Below are positions 1-7,511 of a DNA stretch of 44,077 bases, piece after piece; the stretch's first letter is position 1, and each line of letters begins with the position of its first letter. The translations under genes and the position numbers were made by a program. The stretch covers positions 311 to 44,387 of the forward strand of contig NZ_QMFB01000053.1 of assembly GCF_003285015.1 (NCBI RefSeq), read 5' to 3'. This DNA comes from Paenibacillus contaminans. GTDB taxonomy: Bacteria > Bacillota > Bacilli > Paenibacillales > NBRC-103111. The notes beneath the pieces are model-generated. The model worked only from the letters and a program-made list of their open reading frames with translations. It was not told the origin of the DNA and ran no database searches.

Positions 1-19
1 CTCTATCTTACCTGAATGT

Positions 20-96
20 GGCGGCGTAGCTCAGCTGGCTAGAGCGTACGGTTCATACCCGTAAGGTCGGGGGTTCGATCCCCTCTGCCGCTACCA
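20..96 (+). tRNA. tRNA-Met (CAT), elongator type
   Basis: Cloverleaf with a seven-pair acceptor stem (GGCGGCG with TGCCGCT, including G-T wobbles), anticodon loop containing CAT, T-loop GTTCGATCC and an encoded CCA end. The G1-T72 pair and the D-arm sequence match elongator tRNA-Met rather than the initiator, which normally starts CGCGG. It is the first of seven tRNAs in a tandem cluster. Confidence 0.95.
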
Positions 97-132
97 TTAT
101 TTTTAATTCATACGCAATATTTTGATCATCAA

Positions 133-208
133 GGGCGCTTAGCTCAGCTGGGAGAGCATCTGCCTTACAAGCAGAGGGTCGGCGGTTCGATCCCGTCAGC
201 GCCCACCA
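133..208 (+). tRNA. tRNA-Val (TAC)
   Basis: Acceptor stem GGGCGCT pairs with AGCGCCC. The anticodon loop reads CTTACAA with anticodon TAC. The T-arm contains GGTTCGATCC and CCA is encoded. Second gene of the tRNA cluster. Confidence 0.95.
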
Positions 209-226
209 TTATCTAAACATGTACAT

Positions 227-302
<76 letters not shown>

Positions 303-317
303 GTAACAACCTCATAT

Positions 318-394
318 GGAGCTGTGGTGTAGAGGCCTAACATGCCTGCCTGTCACGCAGGAGACCGCGGGTTCGAATCCCGTCAGCTCCGCCA
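318..394 (+). tRNA. tRNA-Asp (GTC)
   Basis: Acceptor stem GGAGCTG/CAGCTCC, anticodon stem CCTGC/GCAGG around loop CTGTCAC (anticodon GTC), T-loop GTTCGAATCC and encoded GCCA end. Fourth gene of the cluster. Confidence 0.95.
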
Positions 395-422
395 TTTTCT
401 TTTTTTGTTTGAAGGCTTATAC

Positions 423-498
<76 letters not shown>

Positions 499-560
499 TT
501 TACCTTCTAAAACCTTAATAAACCGGTGTTTATTAGGGAAAACCAAGGTAACGGCATTAT

Positions 561-645
561 GGAGGATTAGTGAAGTGGCTAAACACGGCAGACTGTAAAT
601 CTGCTCTCTTCGAGTTCGGTGGTTCGAATCCATCATCCTCCACCA
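561..645 (+). tRNA. tRNA-Tyr (GTA)
   Basis: Class II tRNA with a long variable arm. Acceptor stem GGAGGAT/ATCCTCC, anticodon loop with GTA, encoded ACCA end, 85 nt in total, as expected for bacterial tRNA-Tyr. Sixth gene of the cluster. Confidence 0.95.
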
Positions 646-652
646 TTTCCAT

Positions 653-728
653 GAGGCATTAGCTCAGTTGGTAGAGCACCTGACTTTTAATCAGGGTGTC
701 GTAGGTTCGAGTCCTACATGCCTCACCA
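653..728 (+). tRNA. tRNA-Lys (TTT)
   Basis: Acceptor stem GAGGCAT/ATGCCTC, anticodon loop CTTTTAA with anticodon TTT, T-loop GTTCGAGTCC and encoded ACCA end. Last gene of the cluster, followed after 16 nt by an intrinsic terminator. Confidence 0.95.
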
Positions 729-744
729 GTTTTTTGACATGACA

Positions 745-767
745 GAGCCCTTTAGGGGCTCTTTTTT
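745..767 (+). terminator. Intrinsic terminator of the tRNA cluster
   Basis: GAGCCC-TTTA-GGGGCTC hairpin followed at once by a run of six T. It lies directly downstream of tRNA-Lys, so the seven tRNAs probably form one transcript, perhaps the tail of an rRNA operon lying upstream of the window. Confidence 0.9.
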
Positions 768-878
768 CATATGTGACTTAAGGTGCACAATACAGTACTC
801 AATGTGCGGTAGTTAGTGTCCAATACCATCCCTGCAGAAAAAAGCTTCCGAAGCTAAGACACCGGCTAACAAATAAAA

Positions 879-917
879 ACCTTCCCTTTGACCACAGGTA
901 AAGGGAAGGTTTTTTGC
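879..917. terminator. Bidirectional terminator-like hairpin
   Basis: AACCTTCCCTTT pairs perfectly with AAAGGGAAGGTT around a 9-nt loop. T-rich tracts flank both sides (TTTTTT on plus, TTTTTATT on minus). It sits just beyond the stop of the minus-strand GMC oxidoreductase gene and probably ends that operon. The stretch 770-878 holds nothing else that I recognise. Confidence 0.8.
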
Positions 918-922
918 TGTCT

Positions 923-2542
923 TTATTTGGCCGAAGCCAGCTCCATTCGTTTCGCTTTGCTTTTAATGTGATCGGCTGTACGGGCCGCTAACGCCATGAC
1001 GGTGTTGGTCGGATTGGCTCCTCCGGACGTCACGAAAACGCTGGCATCGCATATGTATAAATTCGGAATATCATGCGATTGGCACTGCGCGTTTACGACC
1101 GATTGCTCCGGATCGCTACCCATGCGGCATCCTCCCATTAAGTGCCCGGTATCCTCGGTTACAAATTCGACCTTTCCTTCGGCTGCCCGCAGGATCGAGC
1201 TCATCGTTTCGACAGCATGCGTTATCAGTTTGCGGTCATTGTCGCCGTAGCTGAATGTAACTTTAGCGCGCGGGATGCCGTTGTCATCCTTATTGTCTGT
1301 AAGCGTAACGCGGTTCGATGCACTCGGAAGCACTTCGCCCACCATCGTAACCCTGCCGTAAAAATTGAAATCGAGCGCGGTTTGGCGGAGCTGTTTTCCC
1401 CACACCGGCGTACCTGTCATCTGGGATATTCCCTCTGCAAAACCGACCGGACGAGTACCGTGCGCATGCAGCGTATACCCACGCACATAACCGCGGCTGC
1501 GGTCCGTTTCATAAAACTGCTGGGTGCTTGCAAGTACGGGCGTTCCTTTGTACAGACGGATTTCTTCTTCAAATTTGGCATAGACGTCATTGCTGCTATG
1601 GGGCATGACCGCTTTTCCGACCCAGCCGCTGCTGTTAGCGAGTCCTTCGGGGAACATCGCATTCGCGGAATGAAGAAGAAGGCGCGGGTTTTCGACGACG
1701 AAGGCGGAGAGGATAACGATTTTCGCCCGCTGCTCGTAAGTGTTTCCGTTATGCACGAACGTTACGCCCTTGGCTAGCCCGTCTTTGCCCGTTAAAACTT
1801 GCGTCACCGTGCAGTCGGGCAGAACCTCGGCTCCGGCACGAATCGCTTTTGGAATATGGACGATAAGCGTGCTGAATTTGGCGTTCGGCATACAGCCCTG
1901 GTTGCAAAAGCCGCGGTTGATGCACGGCGGCCGGTCCTCGAACGGAGCGGACAAGATGGCAAGCGGCGTCACGGAGCTCTCGATCTGCAGCTTGCTGCAG
2001 CCGTTCTGAAACATATAGGCGTTCGGGCTTAGCGGATCGCGCTCCGGGTAAGGATAAGGCCCGCGAAAAGGTCCCCAAGGAAAATAGCGGGGTCCGGATA
2101 CGGCGAGCTCTTTTTCGATTTTATCGTAGTAGGGCTCCAGGTCGGTATATCGGATCGGCCAATCTTCGGCGACGCCGTCCAGCGTGCGGACCATAAAATC
2201 GGATTCGTGGAAACGTAGAAATACGCCGGTAAAATGGACAGTGCCGCCTCCCACGCCGCGGCCGGAATTGTTATGCCCCAGCTTGATCGGATCATTGCCG
2301 TCTACAATCCGGGTATCCTGCCAAGCCAGGTTTTTCATGGACAACTCGTCGCTTGCGAAATCATTTTGCGGATCCCGCATCGGTCCGGCATCCAACACGA
2401 CCACCCGCATGCCGGCTTCGCTCAGCTCCTTGGCCAATACGCCGCCGGCCGCCCCGGCTCCTACGATGACGGCATCGACTTCCTCGTTCGCATACTTTCG
2501 TTTTAGCACACAAGCCCCCGCCTTTCTTTCATAATGGCCCAT
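923..2542 (-). CDS. GMC-family FAD-dependent oxidoreductase, gluconate 2-dehydrogenase large-subunit type
   Basis: A 539-residue flavoprotein of the glucose-methanol-choline family, likely the catalytic subunit of a complex that oxidises a sugar or polyol. The N-terminal FAD-binding Rossmann motif VIVGAGAAGG (about residues 25-34) is followed by the acidic strand end VVVLDAG. A Cys-rich stretch with NRGFCNQGC lies near the middle. The C-terminal part carries HLMGGCRMG and GGANPTNT, where the family keeps its active-site His and Asn. It is the last gene of a minus-strand operon, 4 nt after a subunit-3-like gene, which supports the complex assignment. The ATG used here has no clear ribosome-binding site; a GTG at residue 12 behind AAAGGCGGGGG is an alternative start. 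The substrate and electron acceptor cannot be read from sequence, and no cytochrome c subunit is present nearby. Confidence 0.88.
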   Translation of the reverse strand: MGHYERKAGACVLKRKYANEEVDAVIVGAGAAGGVLAKELSEAGMRVVVLDAGPMRDPQNDFASDELSMKNLAWQDTRIVDGNDPIKLGHNNSGRGVGGGTVHFTGVFLRFHESDFMVRTLDGVAEDWPIRYTDLEPYYDKIEKELAVSGPRYFPWGPFRGPYPYPERDPLSPNAYMFQNGCSKLQIESSVTPLAILSAPFEDRPPCINRGFCNQGCMPNAKFSTLIVHIPKAIRAGAEVLPDCTVTQVLTGKDGLAKGVTFVHNGNTYEQRAKIVILSAFVVENPRLLLHSANAMFPEGLANSSGWVGKAVMPHSSNDVYAKFEEEIRLYKGTPVLASTQQFYETDRSRGYVRGYTLHAHGTRPVGFAEGISQMTGTPVWGKQLRQTALDFNFYGRVTMVGEVLPSASNRVTLTDNKDDNGIPRAKVTFSYGDNDRKLITHAVETMSSILRAAEGKVEFVTEDTGHLMGGCRMGSDPEQSVVNAQCQSHDIPNLYICDASVFVTSGGANPTNTVMALAARTADHIKSKAKRMELASAK

Positions 2543-2546
2543 AACA

Positions 2547-3140
2547 TCATGTCATTCTGACGGCTTCCCAAGGGTCGGTTTGCCCGATTGCCGTCCGTAC
2601 GTAGCCTCTCGGATAAGCAGGACCGCCGTAGCCCATCTCGGACCATACTTGGGGATGCGAGAAGTAAGCGTCAACCGTAAGCGACAGCAGCTTATGAAAA
2701 AGGTCCTTCGGCTTAACGATCCAATGTTCGCCGATGTCCAGCGTTCCTTCGCTCCAGTCCCTCACGAACTGCAGTTGAACGGCTTCCTCCAAGTCATAAA
2801 ACGACCGTGTATGCTTGCCGAGGGTGAACGCCTCGATCGACTTCAAACCGTTGCGGACAAGCGTCCTTTCTTCGGGCACTCCGGCTTTGCGCTGCCCTTC
2901 TCCCACGGCTCGAGACAAGGTTTCGTCAATATGCCCGATGACAAACCGAATGATTTCCCCGCGGGAATCGTCGACCAGAAGCGCGCAGATCGAGCGGAGC
3001 AGCTCCGCTTCTTCGAGAGTGAGATACTTGTAATCCGTGGATCCGGTCAAACGGCTTTCGACGATTGTTTGCGTGTGGGGATCCCAGTTCGGTTTTTCCT
3101 TCATGACATCATAATCGGTGTAGTGAGTTGTTTGGGACAT
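2547..3140 (-). CDS. Gluconate 2-dehydrogenase subunit 3 family protein
   Basis: A 197-residue protein resembling the small (subunit 3) partners of GMC-type gluconate 2-dehydrogenases. Such subunits escort or stabilise the flavoprotein and often carry its export signal. No Tat or Sec signal is visible here, since the protein starts MSQTTHYTDYDVMKEKPNWD and continues with a charged, helical body. The reading frame stays open upstream through the preceding gene, but the start at 3140 is chosen because GGGGGT precedes it and the longer version would overlap the upstream membrane-protein gene by about 270 nt. Family identity rests on neighbourhood and overall pattern (LTLEEAELLRSICALLVDD), so the exact role is inferred. 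Confidence 0.72.
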   Translation of the reverse strand: MSQTTHYTDYDVMKEKPNWDPHTQTIVESRLTGSTDYKYLTLEEAELLRSICALLVDDSRGEIIRFVIGHIDETLSRAVGEGQRKAGVPEERTLVRNGLKSIEAFTLGKHTRSFYDLEEAVQLQFVRDWSEGTLDIGEHWIVKPKDLFHKLLSLTVDAYFSHPQVWSEMGYGGPAYPRGYVRTAIGQTDPWEAVRMT

Positions 3141-3145
3141 AGCGG

Positions 3146-3538
3146 CTACCCCCAGTAAACGGCTGCCAGCCCGAGTGCGCCGACGGCGGAAAATAAGAGC
3201 GGCTGAATAACTGGCGGACCGACTAGAAAATTGCGGGGCGCCCAGCCGCCTACTCGAATGCGGACACCGTGAAAATGGTAATAAAATCCGCCTATGCCGG
3301 CGACGATGGCGACCCACATGAGCAGAGCAAACAAGGTGAACAGCCATTCGCTTCTGGCCATGGCAAGCATGAGCCCCGTTATCGTGAAAATCGGCGATGC
3401 GACAACGGGAGCCCACATCGCTTTATGGTGGAAATTTTGCCGGTAATGCGACATCGTCACTTGCACGCCTATCAATAAATAGGCTATGGCGACGAATAAA
3501 ATGAGAAACCGTTCGATCGTCCAGCCGGTCCAATTCAT
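3146..3538 (-). CDS. Small four-helix membrane protein of the GMC oxidoreductase cassette
   Basis: A 130-residue integral membrane protein with about four hydrophobic segments (residues 8-27, 42-60, 65-87, 108-128). It contains several histidines (SHYRQNFHHK, YYHFHG) near membrane boundaries, which could bind haem or simply face the interface. It is the first gene of the three-gene minus-strand operon and ends 5 nt before the subunit-3-like gene. The start at 3538 is preceded by AAAGGTAGGA at good spacing. Its place suggests a membrane anchor or electron-transfer partner for the flavoprotein, but I do not recognise a named family. Confidence 0.7.
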   Translation of the reverse strand: MNWTGWTIERFLILFVAIAYLLIGVQVTMSHYRQNFHHKAMWAPVVASPIFTITGLMLAMARSEWLFTLFALLMWVAIVAGIGGFYYHFHGVRIRVGGWAPRNFLVGPPVIQPLLFSAVGALGLAAVYWG

Positions 3539-3750
3539 GAGTATCCTACCTTTCTATATAGGGAGGGTAATCTTTCCTGCCCACATTATCCCCGTTCTTC
3601 ATACAAACCATCCGCGAAGTTCCTATCGGGGTATGAGAGCCAAATTTTACATGGGATATTGCATGAATCTTGTGTTAAACGGGGATTCTAGTTTTGGTTT
3701 GGACGGAAGACTGCATCTCAATTAACTCCAGGAGGTATTCAAGCGTTTTT

Positions 3751-4593
3751 ATGAGGAAATGGATCAAGAGCAGTACGATGTGCGTAACAGCAGCACTGGC
3801 TCTGGCGTCAGGGTTGTTTGGGTATGAACGGTCGGCCGGTGCGGCAGCGGAACCGGTACCTGCGTCGGCAGGATCGGGAGCCGTAGCGAAGGCTTCGTAC
3901 AAGCAAGCACGGAATGCGCATGCGGAGAGCTATATTTTTGACGCTTACGAGACGCTTCGATATCAATTGCCGGAGAAGCCGGATAGTCCGGAAGCGCTTG
4001 GAAAGCCCGCTGTCCGAACGCTGGGGGAGCTGGAAACCGGAGATGTCGTTTACTTCGGAGAAGGCGGGCAAGTTGACGAAAGAGGCATATATATCGGGAA
4101 CGGAAAATATGTGAGCGACGCGGATAACCGCAGCGAACGGACGGTACAAAGCGTAGGCGCCGAACACGAGGCGCAGTTTCTCGGCGGCAGGCGTATTTTG
4201 TCCGACCGCGACAAGCTGCGAGTCAAGCTGATTCTCGATGCCAACGGCTATGTGGGAACGCCTTATGTCTATGGAGCGCCTTACGGTCAAACGAGAACGT
4301 TTGACTGCTCGTCTTTTACGAAGACGATATACAGTCAGAACGGCATCACGCTGCCGCGCGTTTCGCGGGATCAAGCGAGGCTGGGAACGCATGTAAGCAA
4401 GAGCGATCTGAAGACGGGCGATCTCGTCTTTTTTACGGATAAAAGCCCGAAAGGTCAAATCAGCCATGTCGGCATTTATGCGGGTGACGGCATGATGATC
4501 CATACATACCAGGACAAAGGCGTCACCTATTCAAGCATTAGAAATAACTGGTGGGCAAATCATTACGTGACGGCGCGCCGAATTATCGATTAA
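3751..4593 (+). CDS. Secreted NlpC/P60 endopeptidase with a degenerate N-terminal copy of the domain
   Basis: A 280-residue exported cell-wall hydrolase; the family cuts the D-Glu to diamino-acid bond of peptidoglycan stem peptides. A signal peptide covers about residues 1-32 (basic MRKWIK, hydrophobic core, AGAAA). The active C-terminal NlpC/P60 domain (about 160-280) shows FDCSS with catalytic Cys186, SHVGIY with His239 and a third polar residue, His251. Residues 61-125 look like a decayed copy of the same domain: FDAYE aligns with FDCSS (Cys to Ala65), ELETGDVVYF with DLKTGDLVFF, and ERGIYIGNGKYV with SHVGIYAGDGMMI, where the His is lost. The start at 3751 follows AGGAGGT by 14 nt, slightly long. 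The gene is monocistronic. Confidence 0.88.
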   Translation: MRKWIKSSTMCVTAALALASGLFGYERSAGAAAEPVPASAGSGAVAKASYKQARNAHAESYIFDAYETLRYQLPEKPDSPEALGKPAVRTLGELETGDVVYFGEGGQVDERGIYIGNGKYVSDADNRSERTVQSVGAEHEAQFLGGRRILSDRDKLRVKLILDANGYVGTPYVYGAPYGQTRTFDCSSFTKTIYSQNGITLPRVSRDQARLGTHVSKSDLKTGDLVFFTDKSPKGQISHVGIYAGDGMMIHTYQDKGVTYSSIRNNWWANHYVTARRIID

Positions 4594-4623
4594 ATCGTTT
4601 TTAACAAAATTTTATGGAAAATG

Positions 4624-4665
4624 AAACCCCTGTACCGCTCTTTGAAACGGCTTAGGGGTTTCTTT
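4624..4665 (+). terminator. Possible terminator after the NlpC/P60 gene
   Basis: AAACCCCT and AGGGGTTT form an eight-pair stem with an internal ACCG/CGG pairing; the following tract CTTTCGTAT is only weakly T-rich. It lies 30 nt after the stop codon. Confidence 0.5.
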
Positions 4666-4775
4666 CGTATTGCAGAGCGGGTATCATATTACGTACAGGC
4701 AGTCGAATATGCTGATGTATGGGGATGCCTATGTAACCAGCGTTGGTTTCTCGGCAAACCTTGGAGGTATCGCTT

Positions 4776-5885
4776 ATGGAATGGGAACGGATTAGAGTGC
4801 AGCTGGGGGCCATTTTACAAGCGCCGGTTCAGCTCGGCAAGCTGCAGCAGCAAGAGTGGGTCCGGCTGGCGCAGGAGCAGTCGGCAGGGAACAAGCCGGG
4901 TGCAAGCGTTACCGATAACGGGCAGCTATACTTTATGCTGGAATCCGCTGGCAGTCAAGCGAGCGTGTTTTCCGTTGAGGAGGTGCTGCTGACATCTGCC
5001 GAAAGGAAGCTTGTCGAACTGATGATCGAAGCTTGCCGGACGCAGGAGAAGCCCAAAATGTCCGCCGCCGGAGAAGATGAACGCAAGGCGAATCTCGTCA
5101 AGGATTGGTTTTATCGTCAGCTGGAGCTTGCGGATCCATACGGGGAAATGCCCGATTCGCTTGCCGCCCAATTGTCGATGTACGCTACCAAAATACCGCT
5201 GCTGCTTTACGGCGATTATTCGGATAACCGGAACGTGCAGTATCAGGATTTGAAGAAGCTGCTGGATTCGTTCTTCGACGCCGAGATCGTGCTTATTCCC
5301 TTGATGGATAAAGAGTGGCTGATACTCGGGTCCGAGCATTTGCTGTCGGAAAGCGGAGAAGACAGGGAGAACGACGGCGATGAAAGCCTCGAGGATTCGC
5401 TCGCTTCGATCTGCTCCGGCTTGTATGAGATGCTTTCCAGCGAATGGGTCGGGGAATGTCACTTATCCGTCCATTATCCGATCATTCCGGCCAAATCGCT
5501 GATGAGCACGATTCTGCAAATGCGCGAAACGATGGCGCTCGGGAGGACGTATGAGATCGGGAGCAGCATTCATCTGCCGTGGAAGCTGCATTTGGAGAAG
5601 CTTCTAATCGCGGTGCCCGAGACGGAGAAGCAAAAATTCGTGGAACGGGTTCTGAAGCACGTCGATCACATGCTCGATGCGGAGACGCAATCGACGCTGG
5701 AGCAGTTTTTCACTCTGGACTGCAATGTCAGCGAAACGGCCAAAAAGCTGTACATTCACCGCAACACGCTGTTGTACCGGTTGGATAAGTTCAAGCAAGA
5801 GACCGGACTTGACGTCCGGAATTTTACGGATGCCGTACTTGTGAAGGTAGCGATGCTTTTGTATAAAGTGACGAAAAGGAAGTAA
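4776..5885 (+). CDS. PucR/CdaR-family transcriptional regulator
   Basis: A 369-residue protein whose C-terminus is a PucR-type helix-turn-helix (HTH_30): LEQFFTLDCNVSETAKKLYI and HRNTLLYRLDKFKQETGLD, about residues 307-350. This is the DNA-binding end of sugar-diacid (CdaR) and purine-catabolism (PucR) regulators. The N-terminal 300 residues have no recognisable sensor motif and may be a degenerate GGDEF-like or other ligand domain. The ATG at 4776 is chosen because GGAGGT ends 7 nt upstream; a TTG 33 nt further upstream lacks such a site. It lies directly upstream of, and co-oriented with, an MsmX-type ABC ATPase gene, so it may control sugar import. The ligand is unknown. Confidence 0.78.
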   Translation: MEWERIRVQLGAILQAPVQLGKLQQQEWVRLAQEQSAGNKPGASVTDNGQLYFMLESAGSQASVFSVEEVLLTSAERKLVELMIEACRTQEKPKMSAAGEDERKANLVKDWFYRQLELADPYGEMPDSLAAQLSMYATKIPLLLYGDYSDNRNVQYQDLKKLLDSFFDAEIVLIPLMDKEWLILGSEHLLSESGEDRENDGDESLEDSLASICSGLYEMLSSEWVGECHLSVHYPIIPAKSLMSTILQMRETMALGRTYEIGSSIHLPWKLHLEKLLIAVPETEKQKFVERVLKHVDHMLDAETQSTLEQFFTLDCNVSETAKKLYIHRNTLLYRLDKFKQETGLDVRNFTDAVLVKVAMLLYKVTKRK

Positions 5886-5977
5886 TTTTTTTGTACAGAT
5901 TGTGCATAGCCATTTGGGCGCGGGTCAGTTAAGATAAGAATATACTTTTTGATAAACGAAATGTGGGAGGAATAGAC

Positions 5978-7099
5978 ATGGCAGGCGTACGCTTACACCA
6001 TATTGTGAAGAAATATCCGGGTAACGATGAAGCAACGGTTAAAGACTTCCATCTCGACATTAAGGACAAGGAATTTGTTGTTCTTGTAGGTGGATCCGGT
6101 TGCGGTAAATCGACGACGCTGCGGATGATTGCCGGTCTTGAAGAAATTACTGCAGGCGAGCTGTACATCGGCGACCGCCTCGTAAACGACGTGGCTCCTA
6201 AAGACCGCGACATCGCGATGGTATTCCAATCGTACGCGCTGTATCCGCACATGAACGTTTATCAGAACATGGCGTTCGGATTGAAACTTCGTAAATTCAA
6301 AAAAGCCGACATCGACGCACGCGTTCGCGAAGCGGCTAAAATTCTCGATATCGAGCACTTGCTTGACCGTAAACCGAAAGCATTGTCCGGCGGACAACGT
6401 CAACGTGTCGCCCTCGGCCGTGCGATCGTTCGTGAGCCGCAAGTGTTCCTGATGGACGAACCGTTGTCCAACCTTGATGCTAAGCTCCGTGTTGCGATGC
6501 GTGCTGAGATCAGCAAGCTGCACAAACGCCTTGGCACAACCGTTATCTACGTAACGCATGACCAAACAGAAGCAATGACGATGGGCGAGCGGATCGTCGT
6601 TATGGAGAGCGGCGTTATTCAACAAGCGGCTACTCCTGAAGAAATCTACAACCACCCGGTCAACATGTTCGTAGCCGGCTTTATCGGATCGCCTTCGATG
6701 AACTTCATCACAGGCACATTGGCAGAGCAAAGCGGCTCCGTTCTGTTCAAAGCAAACGGCGTAAGCGTTGAACTTCCGGAAGGCAAAGCGAAAGTTCTTC
6801 GCGACAAAGGTTATGTAGGCAAAGAAATCGTCCTCGGCGTTCGTCCGGAAGACATCCACGAAGAGCCGATCTTCCTGGAAGGTTCCCCGAACACGATCGT
6901 GAACGCGTTCATCGAAGTTGCCGAGAACCTTGGTCACGAAATGTACCTGTACCTGAACGGCATGGGCAAAGATAGCGTAATCGCTCGTGTTGACGGCCGT
7001 GCAGGCTTCAAAGAAGGAACGAACGTTAAGCTTGCGCTCGACATGAACAAAGCGCACTTCTTCGATAAAGACTCGTCGCTTTCGATCTTCGCTAACTAA
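5978..7099 (+). CDS. msmX: ABC transporter ATPase of the MsmX/UgpC/MalK carbohydrate class
   Basis: A 373-residue ATPase that energises carbohydrate ABC importers at the inner face of the membrane. Visible motifs are Walker A GGSGCGKST (about 37-45), signature LSGGQRQR (about 136-143), Walker B VFLMDEP, and the switch histidine in VIYVTHDQTEAMTMG. The C-terminal 120 residues match the OB/TOBE regulatory domain of MalK-type proteins (VLGVRPEDIH). No permease or binding-protein gene is adjacent, as for B. subtilis MsmX, a shared ATPase that serves several importers. The start at 5978 follows GGGAGG by 7 nt; an upstream ATG in the same frame overlaps that site. A strong terminator follows, so it is transcribed alone or with the upstream regulator. 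Confidence 0.92.
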   Translation: MAGVRLHHIVKKYPGNDEATVKDFHLDIKDKEFVVLVGGSGCGKSTTLRMIAGLEEITAGELYIGDRLVNDVAPKDRDIAMVFQSYALYPHMNVYQNMAFGLKLRKFKKADIDARVREAAKILDIEHLLDRKPKALSGGQRQRVALGRAIVREPQVFLMDEPLSNLDAKLRVAMRAEISKLHKRLGTTVIYVTHDQTEAMTMGERIVVMESGVIQQAATPEEIYNHPVNMFVAGFIGSPSMNFITGTLAEQSGSVLFKANGVSVELPEGKAKVLRDKGYVGKEIVLGVRPEDIHEEPIFLEGSPNTIVNAFIEVAENLGHEMYLYLNGMGKDSVIARVDGRAGFKEGTNVKLALDMNKAHFFDKDSSLSIFAN

Positions 7100-7115
7100 T
7101 CGATCCGGCGTACCA

Positions 7116-7147
7116 AGAGGTCAGCTCATCAGAGCTGGCCTCTTTTT
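7116..7147 (+). terminator. Intrinsic terminator of the ABC ATPase gene
   Basis: AGAGGTCAGCTC pairs with GAGCTGGCCTCT (one G-T wobble) around a short loop and is followed by TTTTT. It lies 17 nt after the msmX stop codon. Confidence 0.9.
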
Positions 7148-7159
7148 GAAAATATAAGA

Positions 7160-7279
7160 CTTTATACGTTTTACATAACAAGCGCTAATATTTCAACGGT
7201 AAACGCGCGCGTCCCAGCTTCTGCTTACGAAGTTGCTTTCTTCGAAAGTGTTTAGGACGGCGAAACCGTTTATCCTTGA
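7160..7279 (+). repeat. Family-1 structured intergenic element, copy A
   Basis: The stem GGTAAACG (7198-7205) pairs with CGTTTATCC (7267-7275), leaving one bulged T. Inside, GTCC (7211) pairs with GGAC (7255), and a further hairpin CTTTC-TTC-GAAAG lies at its tip. The 5' flank TTTATACG...AAGCGCTAATATTT resembles the flank of copy C before trxB. It lies between the msmX terminator and hprK. Function unknown. Confidence 0.65.
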
Positions 7280-7299
7280 ATCTCTGGAAGATTAACCTT

Positions 7300-7369
7300 G
7301 CCGATTGTTCGATGTCCCGGTAAACGACAACTTCACTCGGAAAAAACGTCGCAGCCGTTTATCCTTGGT
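7300..7369 (+). repeat. Family-1 structured intergenic element, copy B
   Basis: The stem GGTAAACG (7319-7326) pairs with CGTTTATCC (7356-7364) with the same bulged T, and an inner GAC/GTC pairing is present. It follows copy A in tandem at a 121-nt offset between stems. The rest of the 364-nt spacer before hprK (7370-7511) holds only a weak promoter-like sequence. Confidence 0.6.
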
Positions 7370-7407
7370 TGATTTCATCTTCCAATTGAATTACGATGGA
7401 ATTATCG

Positions 7408-7436
7408 TTGAAAAAATCGGGTTCGATTTCATAAAT
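7408..7436 (+). promoter_or_regulatory. Weak candidate promoter for hprK
   Basis: TTGAAA (7408-7413), a 17-nt spacer and ATAAAT (7431-7436). The -35 is good and the -10 poor. It is placed about 75 nt before the hprK start. Confidence 0.3.
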
Positions 7437-7511
7437 GGTTCCTGACAGCAAGCAAATGCCATCGAGCGTTCGAGTGGGGACGCAGGGCGTATCGGAGAGG
7501 AGTCTGGGGAG

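Noticed and set aside
2547..3416. A 289-residue reading of the subunit-3-like gene
   Set aside because: The extra N-terminal part overlaps the upstream membrane-protein gene in another frame; the start at 3140 has a ribosome-binding site and gives a protein of sensible size.
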